Assembly: GCF_041020765.1 (NCBI RefSeq)
Contig: NZ_JBEUEJ010000016.1
Length of the DNA stretch: 64,000 bases
Reading direction: 5' to 3' (one strand)
DNA from: Kineococcus terrestris
GTDB lineage: Bacteria > Actinomycetota > Actinomycetes > Actinomycetales > Kineococcaceae
The notes under the pieces were generated by a model. The model was not told the DNA's origin. It was given only the letters and a program-made list of their open reading frames with translations, and did no database searches. Every line of letters starts with the position of its first letter. Positions within the stretch are counted from its first letter, which is position 1. The translations under genes were made by a program, and so were the position numbers. This document shows positions 57,559-64,000 of this stretch, piece after piece.

Positions 57559-58959
57559 TCAGATGTCGAGGACTCCGTCGACGGCGTCCTGCAGGGGCGG
57601 TAGGTGGCGGGTGTCGAGGTCTTCCATGAGGTGGATCTGGGCGTGCTCGGGGACGGCGATGGCACCGAGCTCGTCGAACAGCGCCAGGCGCCGGCGCAGC
57701 CGCAACCCCCGGTAGGGCGCGAAGGCGAAGGTGCACTCCAGGCGGGTCGTGGGCCACGGGCCCACCAGTCGCACCTGGACCGCGCTCATCCCCGCGGCCA
57801 GCGGTTGGGTACCTGCTGGTCCGTGCCAGTAGTCCTCCAGCCGGCTCCAGTCCTGCAACACCTGCCGGGTGTAGGAGTCCGCGTCCATGGGGCGCGGGTG
57901 CAGGGGCCAGCACGCGGCGGTGATGTCGAGCTCACCACCGGGCTCATTACCGATCGGCCAGGGCTGGACGCTGCGCGTGGTCGCATCCACGGCCAGCACT
58001 CGGGAGGGCGCTTGGTCGTCGGCCACCACGACCACGAGGCGGTCGCCGGCCGCGGTGGCCGCCACGACCCTGCTGCGGGCGTCCCCGGCGAGGTCGATCA
58101 AGCCCGCCGCACCGGCACCCGCACCACCCGCACCACCCGCACCGACACCGCCGGGGGTGGGGAAGGCCGCAGCCACGACCCGGCGTCCGCTGTCCGGGTC
58201 GTCGCCCTCGCTCACGTACCGGCCCGTGCGCCACGTCCACCGACCGGCCCGCACCGCCGTGCCGGAGTCCACGCTGCTGCGCGGGTCGAAGGCGTAGCCG
58301 TGCCAGAACCCGTCGCCCACGTGCTCGAGCACGGTGTCGTCCGGCACCGCCTCCTGCCCGTCCTCGGCGTTGACCTGCTCGGGCAGGTCTCCGGTGCGGG
58401 GCAGGGGCACCCAGCGGCTGGACCAGACGACCTCGTGGGCGCCGGCGCCCAGTTCGCGCAGCGACCACGGTTCGACGTCCAGCTGCGCCCACACCGCCTC
58501 CGCGCCCGTGCGCAGCCCGCGCAGCGGGTGGTCGGTGACCACCCGCTGCACCCGCCCGTCGGCGTCGGCACGCAACAGCGTCCCCATACCTGCCCACCCC
58601 ACGGGTGCGGCCCCGGCGCCGTGCACGATCTCCTGCGCGGGCGGCACGGAGGTGCACCAGGCGCTGGACCCCGCGGCCACGGACAGGGTCAGGCCCCCGG
58701 CCCACACCGCCGTCCCGGGCTCCTCGACCGGCACCCGCAGCAGCGGGCCCCGGGGATCGTTCTGGACCCACAGGGCCTCGTCGTCGGCGCGGACGACCGC
58801 CGCCCGTCCCGGCGGTGGGGGTGGCAGGCGGGTCCAGGACACCAGCCGGCGCAGGCCGCCGTCGGCGGGGTCCAGGACCGCGGCGACCGGCTGGACCTCG
58901 TCCAGCACCCACACCCCGGCCGTCGTGGTGAACAACCGTCCCGGCCGCAGGGTGCGCAC
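57559..58959 (-). CDS. Hypothetical beta-propeller-like protein, 466 aa
   Basis: GTG 58959. The chain repeats short beta motifs (RLFTTTAGVWVLDEVQPVAA, AVVRADDEALWVQNDPRG, GTLLRADADGRVQRVVTDHP, AGDRLVVVVADDQAPSRVLA), the look of a WD40/NHL-like propeller. A glycine/alanine run (GGVGAGGAGGAGAGAAG) interrupts it near residue 300. The C-terminal ~100 residues differ (CTFAFAPYRGLRLRRRLALF). No signal peptide. Function unknown. Confidence 0.65.
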   Translation of the reverse strand: MRTLRPGRLFTTTAGVWVLDEVQPVAAVLDPADGGLRRLVSWTRLPPPPPGRAAVVRADDEALWVQNDPRGPLLRVPVEEPGTAVWAGGLTLSVAAGSSAWCTSVPPAQEIVHGAGAAPVGWAGMGTLLRADADGRVQRVVTDHPLRGLRTGAEAVWAQLDVEPWSLRELGAGAHEVVWSSRWVPLPRTGDLPEQVNAEDGQEAVPDDTVLEHVGDGFWHGYAFDPRSSVDSGTAVRAGRWTWRTGRYVSEGDDPDSGRRVVAAAFPTPGGVGAGGAGGAGAGAAGLIDLAGDARSRVVAATAAGDRLVVVVADDQAPSRVLAVDATTRSVQPWPIGNEPGGELDITAACWPLHPRPMDADSYTRQVLQDWSRLEDYWHGPAGTQPLAAGMSAVQVRLVGPWPTTRLECTFAFAPYRGLRLRRRLALFDELGAIAVPEHAQIHLMEDLDTRHLPPLQDAVDGVLDI

Positions 58960-59064
58960 CCGCCGATCATCCCCAGCCGGCGCGCACCGCGCGACCACGC
59001 CCGTGCAACGGTTCAGCTCGCGAGGAGTGCATCGGCTCGGCGCCGATCGCTCAACAGCACCCAC

Positions 59065-59439
59065 CTACCGGCCGCCGCCCAGGTAGGCGCCGATCTCCTC
59101 GAGGATTCCGTACCGGTCCCAGGCATCGCGTCGTTCATCGCCTTCGAGCCACTGCACCTGGTAGCGCGTCTGCCCGTCGGGTGCGTCCCAGGTGATGTGT
59201 CCCTGCTGCAGCTCAGAGACGTAGGTCCAGGGTGCGTAGTCCTCCTGGACAGGGTCGCGGCTGCCGTCCAGCCGTGTCAGGAGCAGCCAGACCCTCTCTG
59301 CCCGCCGGAGCAGGAGGCCGGCGCGCATGGGCTCGACCTTCGTCGCGAGGTATCCGAGGTGCGTGCCGTTCAGGTGCAGCGAGGCGACGGCGTCGCGGTA
59401 CCGGTCGAGCGTCGGTTCCGCCGGGAGGTCCTCCTGCAC
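59065..59439 (-). CDS. Hypothetical soluble protein, 124 aa
   Basis: GTG 59439 with GAAGGTGAGCC upstream. Alpha/beta: LDRYRDAVASLHLNGTHLGY, RAGLLLRRAERVWLLLTRLD, QTRYQVQWLEGDERRDAWDR, ending in EEIGAYLGGGR. Immunity-like in size and style only. R23 lies upstream. Confidence 0.6.
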   Translation of the reverse strand: MQEDLPAEPTLDRYRDAVASLHLNGTHLGYLATKVEPMRAGLLLRRAERVWLLLTRLDGSRDPVQEDYAPWTYVSELQQGHITWDAPDGQTRYQVQWLEGDERRDAWDRYGILEEIGAYLGGGR

Positions 59440-59790
59440 GGCTCACCTTCGCACGTCCAGGCGAGGCGGCGGCAGAATCGTCTGCCGACGGGTACTCGGC
59501 GAGTGCCTCCCGACGTGGAGCCTGCCGTCCACAGGGTTGCGCGGCGCTCGTGCCAGCAGATCTTTGAACGTGATGGTGCGCTCGCTCGCCGTCGTGCTTG
59601 AGGTGAGCGCTCGGTAGGACGTCGCGGTCACACCGTCGTCCGGTTGCCGATTGGCCGAAAGGCGACCGCGCAGATGCAACCGGTACCCGTTGCGAGATGG
59701 CGACCGTGTCAGCGGAGCTGCACGATCGGACGCCGCGGCATGCGACTCCACGCGACCAATCAGCAGGATTCGTGAGGTCACTGACGCACG
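59440..59790. other. 350-bp gap containing R23
   Basis: Apart from R23 (59661-59703) it contains no gene that I can support. Short frames on both strands lack start sites. Confidence 0.4.
59661..59703 (-). repeat. Dispersed hairpin repeat R23 (rearranged)
   Basis: On the minus strand: GCCATCTCGCAACGGGT, then ACCGGTTGCATCTGCGCGG and TCGCC. The left arm is consensus. The rest forms a near-perfect palindrome GCAAC-CGGTACCC-GTTGC with it, so two arms of repeats seem to abut. Confidence 0.6.
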
Positions 59791-60375
59791 TCACGTCGCA
59801 GGAGCCGTCGGATCATCTTCCACGAACGGGACCGCTGACGCGGCGATCTGGTGCAGGCCCGGTAGGTGCAGCGTGGTGGTGGTCGGGGCCAGGGCTGGTC
59901 CCCAGGACACCTCGAGGCCGAGCCGGTCGTCGGTCGGCAGGCCCAGGATGCGCACCGCGCAGGACAGGCGCAGCACGCCGTAACCGTTGTAGGCGTCGTT
60001 GCGCTCACCCAGGACCAATCGTTGGGGAACGTGGTCGACGAAGGCGTGCACGAGGGGGTCGTTGGGCTGGCCGGGCCAGTGCTCCCACAGGGCGCTCTGC
60101 ACGGCGGCTTCGGCCTCGCTGCGCGCGGGCAGGACCTGCGGGATGAAAGCGGCATCGGCGCGGGCCACCAGCCAGGCGGTCAGGCGGTCGGGGTGGGCGA
60201 ACAGGCAGCGCAGCCCGATGGCGATGCCGGGCACCTTGGCAAGCAGCCGCGGCCCGTGCGCGATGGCGCCCAGGCTGCGCCAGGTCTGCTCGGAGTCCTC
60301 GATCTGCCACGGCTTGTACGGCTGCTGGCCCGGCTCCCACGGTTGGGGGTACGGGGTCGTGTCACCGGTCCTCAC
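59791..60375 (-). CDS. Hypothetical protein, 194 aa, tandem paralogue of 60372-60911
   Basis: GTG 60375 overlaps the upstream gene's stop by 4 bp. Contains LGAIAHGPRLLAKVPGIAIG then LRCLFAHPDRLTAWLVARAD, which align with the same positions of the upstream protein. Further on: LVLGERNDAYNGYGVLRLSC and LGLEVSWGPALAPTTTTLHL. Soluble; no recognised domain. A tandem duplication with co-translation. Confidence 0.65.
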   Translation of the reverse strand: MRTGDTTPYPQPWEPGQQPYKPWQIEDSEQTWRSLGAIAHGPRLLAKVPGIAIGLRCLFAHPDRLTAWLVARADAAFIPQVLPARSEAEAAVQSALWEHWPGQPNDPLVHAFVDHVPQRLVLGERNDAYNGYGVLRLSCAVRILGLPTDDRLGLEVSWGPALAPTTTTLHLPGLHQIAASAVPFVEDDPTAPAT

Positions 60376-60911
60376 GCCAGTCTCACCACCTTCTCGGCCA
60401 GGTCGTCGAGGTTGCGCAAGGCCAAGACTGTGGTGGTCATCGGCGCGCCCAGCTCAGGCCAGCCGGCCTCCACGGGAAGGCGTGCATCTTCGGGCACCGT
60501 GGGCCACCACAGGTCCAGGTCCTGGATGTACGCCGGGGTCCCGGGGTCCTCACCGCCGGCGCCGCGGGTCGTGCGGCTCGTGCGGTCGTAGTGGGGCTCC
60601 AGCCGCCGCCACAACTGTCCGTCGGGTCGAAGGCCCGCGGCCGATGCCGGCACGCTCAGGCGCGGTGAGCTGAGCGGCAGGCGGGGGACGTGGCGGTAGC
60701 CGCTGCGGCTGCCCAGGTGGATGCGGGACTCATCGGCGGCCTGGGCGGCCTGACCGACGGCCTTGACCTCCACCGACAGCAGCAGACCGTCGAGGTAGGC
60801 GAAGGCACAGCGCAGGCCGATGCCGACGCCCGGGCCGGCGCTGAGCACGCACGGGCCGTGGACCACAGCCCCCAGCCCGTCGTCGAAGGAGGACGACACC
60901 CCGCTGCTCAC
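60372..60911 (-). CDS. Hypothetical protein, 179 aa, tandem paralogue of 59791-60375
   Basis: GTG 60911 is preferred to ATG 61016 because the codons between them do not show the strong third-position GC of the rest. Contains LGAVVHGPCVLSAGPGVGIG then LRCAFAYLDGLLLSVEVKAV, matching the neighbour, and ends ALRNLDDLAEKVVRLA. Function unknown. The ~265-bp gap upstream holds no gene or repeat that I can see. Confidence 0.6.
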   Translation of the reverse strand: MSSGVSSSFDDGLGAVVHGPCVLSAGPGVGIGLRCAFAYLDGLLLSVEVKAVGQAAQAADESRIHLGSRSGYRHVPRLPLSSPRLSVPASAAGLRPDGQLWRRLEPHYDRTSRTTRGAGGEDPGTPAYIQDLDLWWPTVPEDARLPVEAGWPELGAPMTTTVLALRNLDDLAEKVVRLA

Positions 60912-61177
60912 CGACTCAGCCTGCCGTACCGGACGACTGCGGTCACGAGATGCAAGTGCCCTGTAGCCGTGATCGGCGATCGCACGCAGGCGAGTCCACC
61001 ACCCCGCTGCCGTCATCGGCCCGATCGACGCAGGACTGATCGCATGTCAGGCAATGGCGAAAACGCGCAGGCGGTGACCCTCCTGCTGCAGACGCCCCGA
61101 CCCGTGCCGTCGCCAGAGCGGCTGATCGATGGATCACGATGAGGTGGATCGCGCCCGGGGGCTCGGTCGACACGTGC

Positions 61178-61627
61178 TCACGCAGCAGAGCGGGTGCCGT
61201 CGGGCTCACACATCACCGTCTGGCCGGCCTCGGTCGAGGCGCAGGCCCCGTCGACGAGGATCCGACCGGCCAGGGGAGCCGGTAGCTGCACGTCGTAGGA
61301 GACCTCCTCGTTGCCCTGACAGGTGACAGCCTCCCGAGAGGCACCGGGGCTGACGGTGAAGGTGATGGTGACCGTGTCGTCGCTCTCCTCGACGAGGGGG
61401 TCGTTGACCTGCCCGGTCACGCCGTTGTTGCACCCCAGGCGCGTGACCAGCGCTGTGAAGGTGGTGGCGTCGTCCTGGAGGCCCTGTCCGGGTGCCAGCT
61501 GCCACGTGGCTGTGGCCTGCCCGCCATCGCCTTGGGCGTCACCGCCACTGCAGCCGGCCGCTGCGGCGAGCACGGTGATCACTGCCGCGGTGATGATCGC
61601 TGTGTGTCCACCCGGGCCGGTCCTCAC
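61178..61627 (-). CDS. Small secreted lipoprotein, 149 aa
   Basis: GTG 61627. An N-terminal signal with lipobox: TAAVITVLAAAAGC, where Cys should be lipidated after cleavage. The mature part has four more Cys (LGCNNGV, VTCQGNEEV, DGACAS, VMCEPDG), enough for two disulfides, and beta-type text. Anchored to the outer face of the membrane. No known family. Confidence 0.75.
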   Translation of the reverse strand: MRTGPGGHTAIITAAVITVLAAAAGCSGGDAQGDGGQATATWQLAPGQGLQDDATTFTALVTRLGCNNGVTGQVNDPLVEESDDTVTITFTVSPGASREAVTCQGNEEVSYDVQLPAPLAGRILVDGACASTEAGQTVMCEPDGTRSAA

Positions 61628-61775
61628 GTAGTGATGCTGGCACGCGGCCACGGTTTCGCGGGCGGTGCCAGGGCTCATCGTGATGCTCTCCGGACCCGGC
61701 TGTGCTCGTCTCCGACCCGTTGTGGGTCCGGTCCCTCACCGGTCGGCAGTGCCTCGGGGACACGTACCGAAGGGC

Positions 61776-61955
61776 TCACGAGCCGGCGCGCGCAGCCTTC
61801 AGCCGCCGCACCCGCCGGAAGAGCAGCAAGCCCTGCCCGACGACGCACAGCGCGCCCAGGACCGTCAGCCATCCACGTTCATCGCTGATGACCATGGCGG
61901 TGAAGACGACGAAGGCAGCGAGCAGGACACAGTCCTGGACCACCTCACGCGACAT
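61776..61955 (-). CDS. Small two-pass membrane protein, 59 aa
   Basis: ATG 61955 with an excellent GTCAGGAGGTGCGC site. Segments VLLAAFVVFTAMVISDERGW and LTVLGALCVVGQGLLLFRR, basic tail. It starts 23 bp after the stop of the large membrane-protein gene, so the two are probably one operon. Confidence 0.7.
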   Translation of the reverse strand: MSREVVQDCVLLAAFVVFTAMVISDERGWLTVLGALCVVGQGLLLFRRVRRLKAARAGS

Positions 61956-61978
61956 GCGCACCTCCTGACGAGGTCTTG

Positions 61979-62725
61979 TCAGCGGGCAGCAGCAGGCAGG
62001 TGCCGTCGAGCGCCCCGAACGGCGGCGACAGCACCGACCACCACCAGGCACCCGGCGCCGGCGATCGCGCTGAGCACGAACCAGACGATCAGCCCGAAGG
62101 CGTCCGAGGCCGCCAGGGGCGCGACGGCCAGCAGCGCGGCCGAGCCCAGGGCCAAGACCAGCCCGAGCCAGCGGCCCAGCACCACCTCACCCACAGCAGT
62201 GCCCAGCAGCAGGCTCGCGATGGCACCGCCGGCCAGCCAGGGCCACCCGGCGGGGGAGTCCTGGTTCAGGATCCACCAGCTGCACCAGCCCGCCCACGAC
62301 GAGGCGCCCAGCAGCACCACCCCCACCGCCCACGGCCGCTGAGGACGCGGCAGCCTGCGGTGCAGCAGATGCAGGCCGCTGGCCGCGCCGGCCACTGCCG
62401 CGGCGCCCACGGCCACCTGCAGCGGCACCAGCACCAGCTCCAGCACCGCCCACAGGCCCTGCCCACCGGCCCAGGTGGCGGATAGCAGGTACGCCAGCGC
62501 GGCAGCCGCGGCGGTGGTCGCCACACCGACGAAGGGGCGGGTCAGGCGGTCGCTGAGCACCGTCGCGGTGGCCAGCAGCAGACCCAGGACGGTCCACGGG
62601 ACGGCGTTGCTCTCCGTGGGCACGGAGGCGGACAGCCGCCACCACAGCAGCAGAGCGGCCGTGGTGACGGCTGTGGCCGCCAGCGCCCTTCGGGCCCTTC
62701 GCGCCCTCACCTGTGTCACCTGCAT
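61979..62725 (-). CDS. Multi-pass membrane protein, 248 aa
   Basis: ATG 62725 (several GTG codons nearby are alternatives). About seven hydrophobic segments (AATAVTTAALLLWWRLSA, VPWTVLGLLLATATVLSDRL, LVLVPLQVAVGAAAVAGAAS, WLAGGAIASLLLGTAVGEVV, LGLVLALGSAALLAVAPLAA, FGLIVWFVLSAIAGAGCLVV). No recognised domain. Upstream gene of the small membrane protein at 61776. Confidence 0.65.
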   Translation of the reverse strand: MQVTQVRARRARRALAATAVTTAALLLWWRLSASVPTESNAVPWTVLGLLLATATVLSDRLTRPFVGVATTAAAAALAYLLSATWAGGQGLWAVLELVLVPLQVAVGAAAVAGAASGLHLLHRRLPRPQRPWAVGVVLLGASSWAGWCSWWILNQDSPAGWPWLAGGAIASLLLGTAVGEVVLGRWLGLVLALGSAALLAVAPLAASDAFGLIVWFVLSAIAGAGCLVVVGAVAAVRGARRHLPAAAR

Positions 62726-63175
62726 CACCTGCACATGGTCACTGTCTCCGACGGCGACCTCGCCTCGACGCGATCGGCCCGGATACCTCCGTCTGGGCGA
62801 TGCAGGCGGCACCCACAGCCAAGACGAGGGAACCCATCGTCATCAGGGCCAGCGGGGCGCGCGAGTGTCGGCACCAGCACCTCACCACGCACGGGAGACC
62901 ACCACAGGTGGTGACGGCAGATCGTGCCCGGACCTATGGCGCACAGCCGACAGCCGCCCCTCTGTGAGATGGCCGTTGCTTCGGCAGGTGCTCGGTTGCG
63001 AGAGGCCCGATGTGCGCAGGCGTGCCGGTGCGCCCGTGTGGGGGACGCGGCATCGCAGACAGGCGCAGGCCCTGCACAGTGGACAGGTGCCCGAGCTGCA
63101 GGAGCGGCGCGGTGGTGGCTGTCGCCGTGGCCGGCACGGACAGCGTGTTCTGATCCGCAGGAGGTGCCTGAGACG
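62726..63175. other. 450-bp gap containing R24
   Basis: No supported gene. R24 lies at 62951-62972, and an AGGAGG at 63159-63164 serves the next gene. Confidence 0.4.
62951..62972 (+). repeat. Dispersed hairpin repeat R24 (centre deleted)
   Basis: CAGCCGCCCC then TCTGTGAGATGGC. The 5' CAGCCGCC and the right arm TGTGAGATGGC are exact, but the centre and most of the left arm are missing. Confidence 0.6.
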
Positions 63176-63637
63176 GTGAGCGGATCCGGTGAGCTGGACG
63201 TGCGCCCGCCGTGGTCGATCCGCGCCTCGTTCGTGGTCATGGCGGGGGCCTTCGGCGTCTTCGGTGGCGCCTTCGTGGCCCAGGAGTGGGAGCGCAACAC
63301 CGCCGGGGCCGTGGTGGCCATCGCCGTGCTCTCGCTGCTGGCGGTGCTGATCGTGAGGGTGCTGCGCTGTCGGGCGTGGATCGAGGACGGGTGCCTGCGG
63401 GTGCGCAACGTCTTCGGCTCCCGGCGCATCGAGCCCGAGCAGGTGCGTCAGGTGCGCCTGACCGACCGCTACAACATCTTCTGGCAGCCGGGCATGACGG
63501 TCGTGGTGCAGCTGCAGGACTGGGTGGAGGTGTACGTGCACGCCACCTTGTGGACGGGCTTCACCAAGGACGAGCGTCGCTCCCTGCGGCACGCACGTCG
63601 GGTGCTGACCGAGTGGCACACCGCGGCCTCGAGCTGA
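63176..63637 (+). CDS. Two-pass membrane protein with PH-like domain, 153 aa
   Basis: GTG 63176, 11 bp after AGGAGG (GTG 63164 is also in frame). Segments SFVVMAGAFGVFGGAFVAQ and VVAIAVLSLLAVLIVRVLR precede a bPH6-like domain: CRAWIEDGCLRVRNVFGSRR, IEPEQVRQVRLTDRYNIFW, VVVQLQDWVEVYVHATLWTG. Same layout as 56121 and, more distantly, 43723. Confidence 0.7.
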   Translation: MSGSGELDVRPPWSIRASFVVMAGAFGVFGGAFVAQEWERNTAGAVVAIAVLSLLAVLIVRVLRCRAWIEDGCLRVRNVFGSRRIEPEQVRQVRLTDRYNIFWQPGMTVVVQLQDWVEVYVHATLWTGFTKDERRSLRHARRVLTEWHTAASS

Positions 63638-63658
63638 CCGTGCTCGGTCGCTTGGCCT

Positions 63659-63696
63659 GGCGGTGCAAGAAGGACCGGTTGTGAGGTGGCGGCTGC
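63659..63696 (-). repeat. Dispersed hairpin repeat R25
   Basis: The minus strand reads GCAGCCGCCACCTCACAACC, then GGTCCTTCTTGCACCGCC. 5' GCAGCCGCC, left arm and GGTC centre are kept. It lies 22 bp after the stop of the 63176 gene and is the rightmost copy seen. Confidence 0.75.
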
Positions 63697-63860
63697 GTTG
63701 GACGGTGCCACGGTCGGGCACTGCCGCTAGTCCTCCTGGCTACCCCTGGTGCGATGGTGATGACCCTGGACCATCGTGTGGCGGTACGACTCGGGCATCA
63801 GGCCCGGCGCTGACCGGCAGCACGGGCGCGTAGCCGCGGATCGAGGTACCAGCGCGCCTG

Positions 63861-64000
63861 GAACGTCGAGGCTGAACGTCGAGGCTGAACGTCGAGGCTG
63901 AACGTCGAGGCTGAACGTCGAGGCTGAACGTCGAGGCTGAACGTCGAGGCTGAACGTCGAGGCTGAACGTCGAGGCTGAACGTCGAGGCTGAACGTCGAG
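63861..64000 (+). repeat. 13-bp tandem repeat array running off the right edge
   Basis: The unit AACGTCGAGGCTG repeats without change from about 63862 to the last base, nearly 11 units in 140 bp, and continues beyond the window. There is no gene between it and the stop at 63637. An exact non-coding array like this is young or actively homogenised. Confidence 0.95.

Noticed and set aside
57604..59601. A 665-residue plus-strand frame
   Set aside because: It is antisense to the propeller-like gene at 57559-58959, which has better protein-like text and a plausible start.
37203..63696. The repeats as a CRISPR array
   Set aside because: Copies are far apart and separated by genes rather than by 30-40 bp spacers, they occur in both orientations, and no cas gene is present.
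37203..63696. The repeats as integron attC sites
   Set aside because: The attC core ends (GTTRRRY and RYYYAAC) are absent, there is no integron integrase, and genes lie on both strands. A functionally similar but unrelated system stays possible.

Overview
The window is very GC-rich DNA with GTG/ATG starts, Shine-Dalgarno sites of the GGAGG type, many 4-bp GTGA gene overlaps and families typical of Actinobacteria (DUF2637 plasmid protein, Ltp-repeat protein, MmyB-type XRE regulator, CWB2 wall-binding protein). I infer a high-GC actinobacterium, perhaps a Kineococcus/Kineosporia-like genus, but the genus is a guess. No rRNA and no intact tRNA is present.

1-22.7 kb looks like ordinary chromosome: a TetR regulator divergent from a GH3 beta-glucosidase; OsmC; a LuxR-type regulator; a secreted CWB2 wall-binding protein; an amidase divergent from its likely TetR regulator (which seems to start at an AUC codon); a luciferase-like oxidoreductase; a PhzF epimerase; two hypothetical genes; a pyridoxal kinase; a NarL-type two-component pair; an Ltp-repeat protein; and a YCII/DGPF protein coupled to an ECF42-like sigma factor.

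At 22.72-22.76 kb lies the 3' half of a tRNA-Lys(TTT) gene on the minus strand, cut exactly at the anticodon loop. This is the usual scar of an element integrated in a tRNA gene. By the usual geometry, everything to its right belongs to (or accreted behind) an integrated element whose other end is outside the window. Directly to the right sits a plasmid-type module: a winged-helix protein, two hairpins (oriT candidate), a MobC-like protein, a DUF2637 membrane protein and a relaxase, the last three overlapping by 4 bp. A signalling block follows (27.6-35.3 kb): a REC-PP2C phosphatase, a lone receiver, a GAF/PAS/GGDEF cyclase and a MASE1/PAS histidine kinase. An SDR oxidoreductase and its divergent XRE regulator end it.

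37.2-63.7 kb is the most unusual part. About 40 small genes, nearly all of unknown function (small membrane proteins, PH-like membrane proteins, a zinc-ribbon family, soluble acidic proteins, a cold-shock protein, a disabled serine recombinase), occur on both strands. They are divided into units of one to three genes by about 25 copies of one dispersed hairpin repeat of roughly 32-38 bp (R1-R25 below). In the repeat, a left arm like GCCRTCTCRCA and a right arm like TGYGAGATGGC (or TGCGATGGC) flank a non-palindromic centre containing GGTCGCTTC or GGTCGGCT; many copies carry a further GCAGCC on the 5' side. I saw no copy in the first 37 kb. The arrangement resembles a cassette array, but the repeats do not match integron attC, CRISPR or a known insertion sequence. 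The window ends inside a 13-bp tandem repeat.
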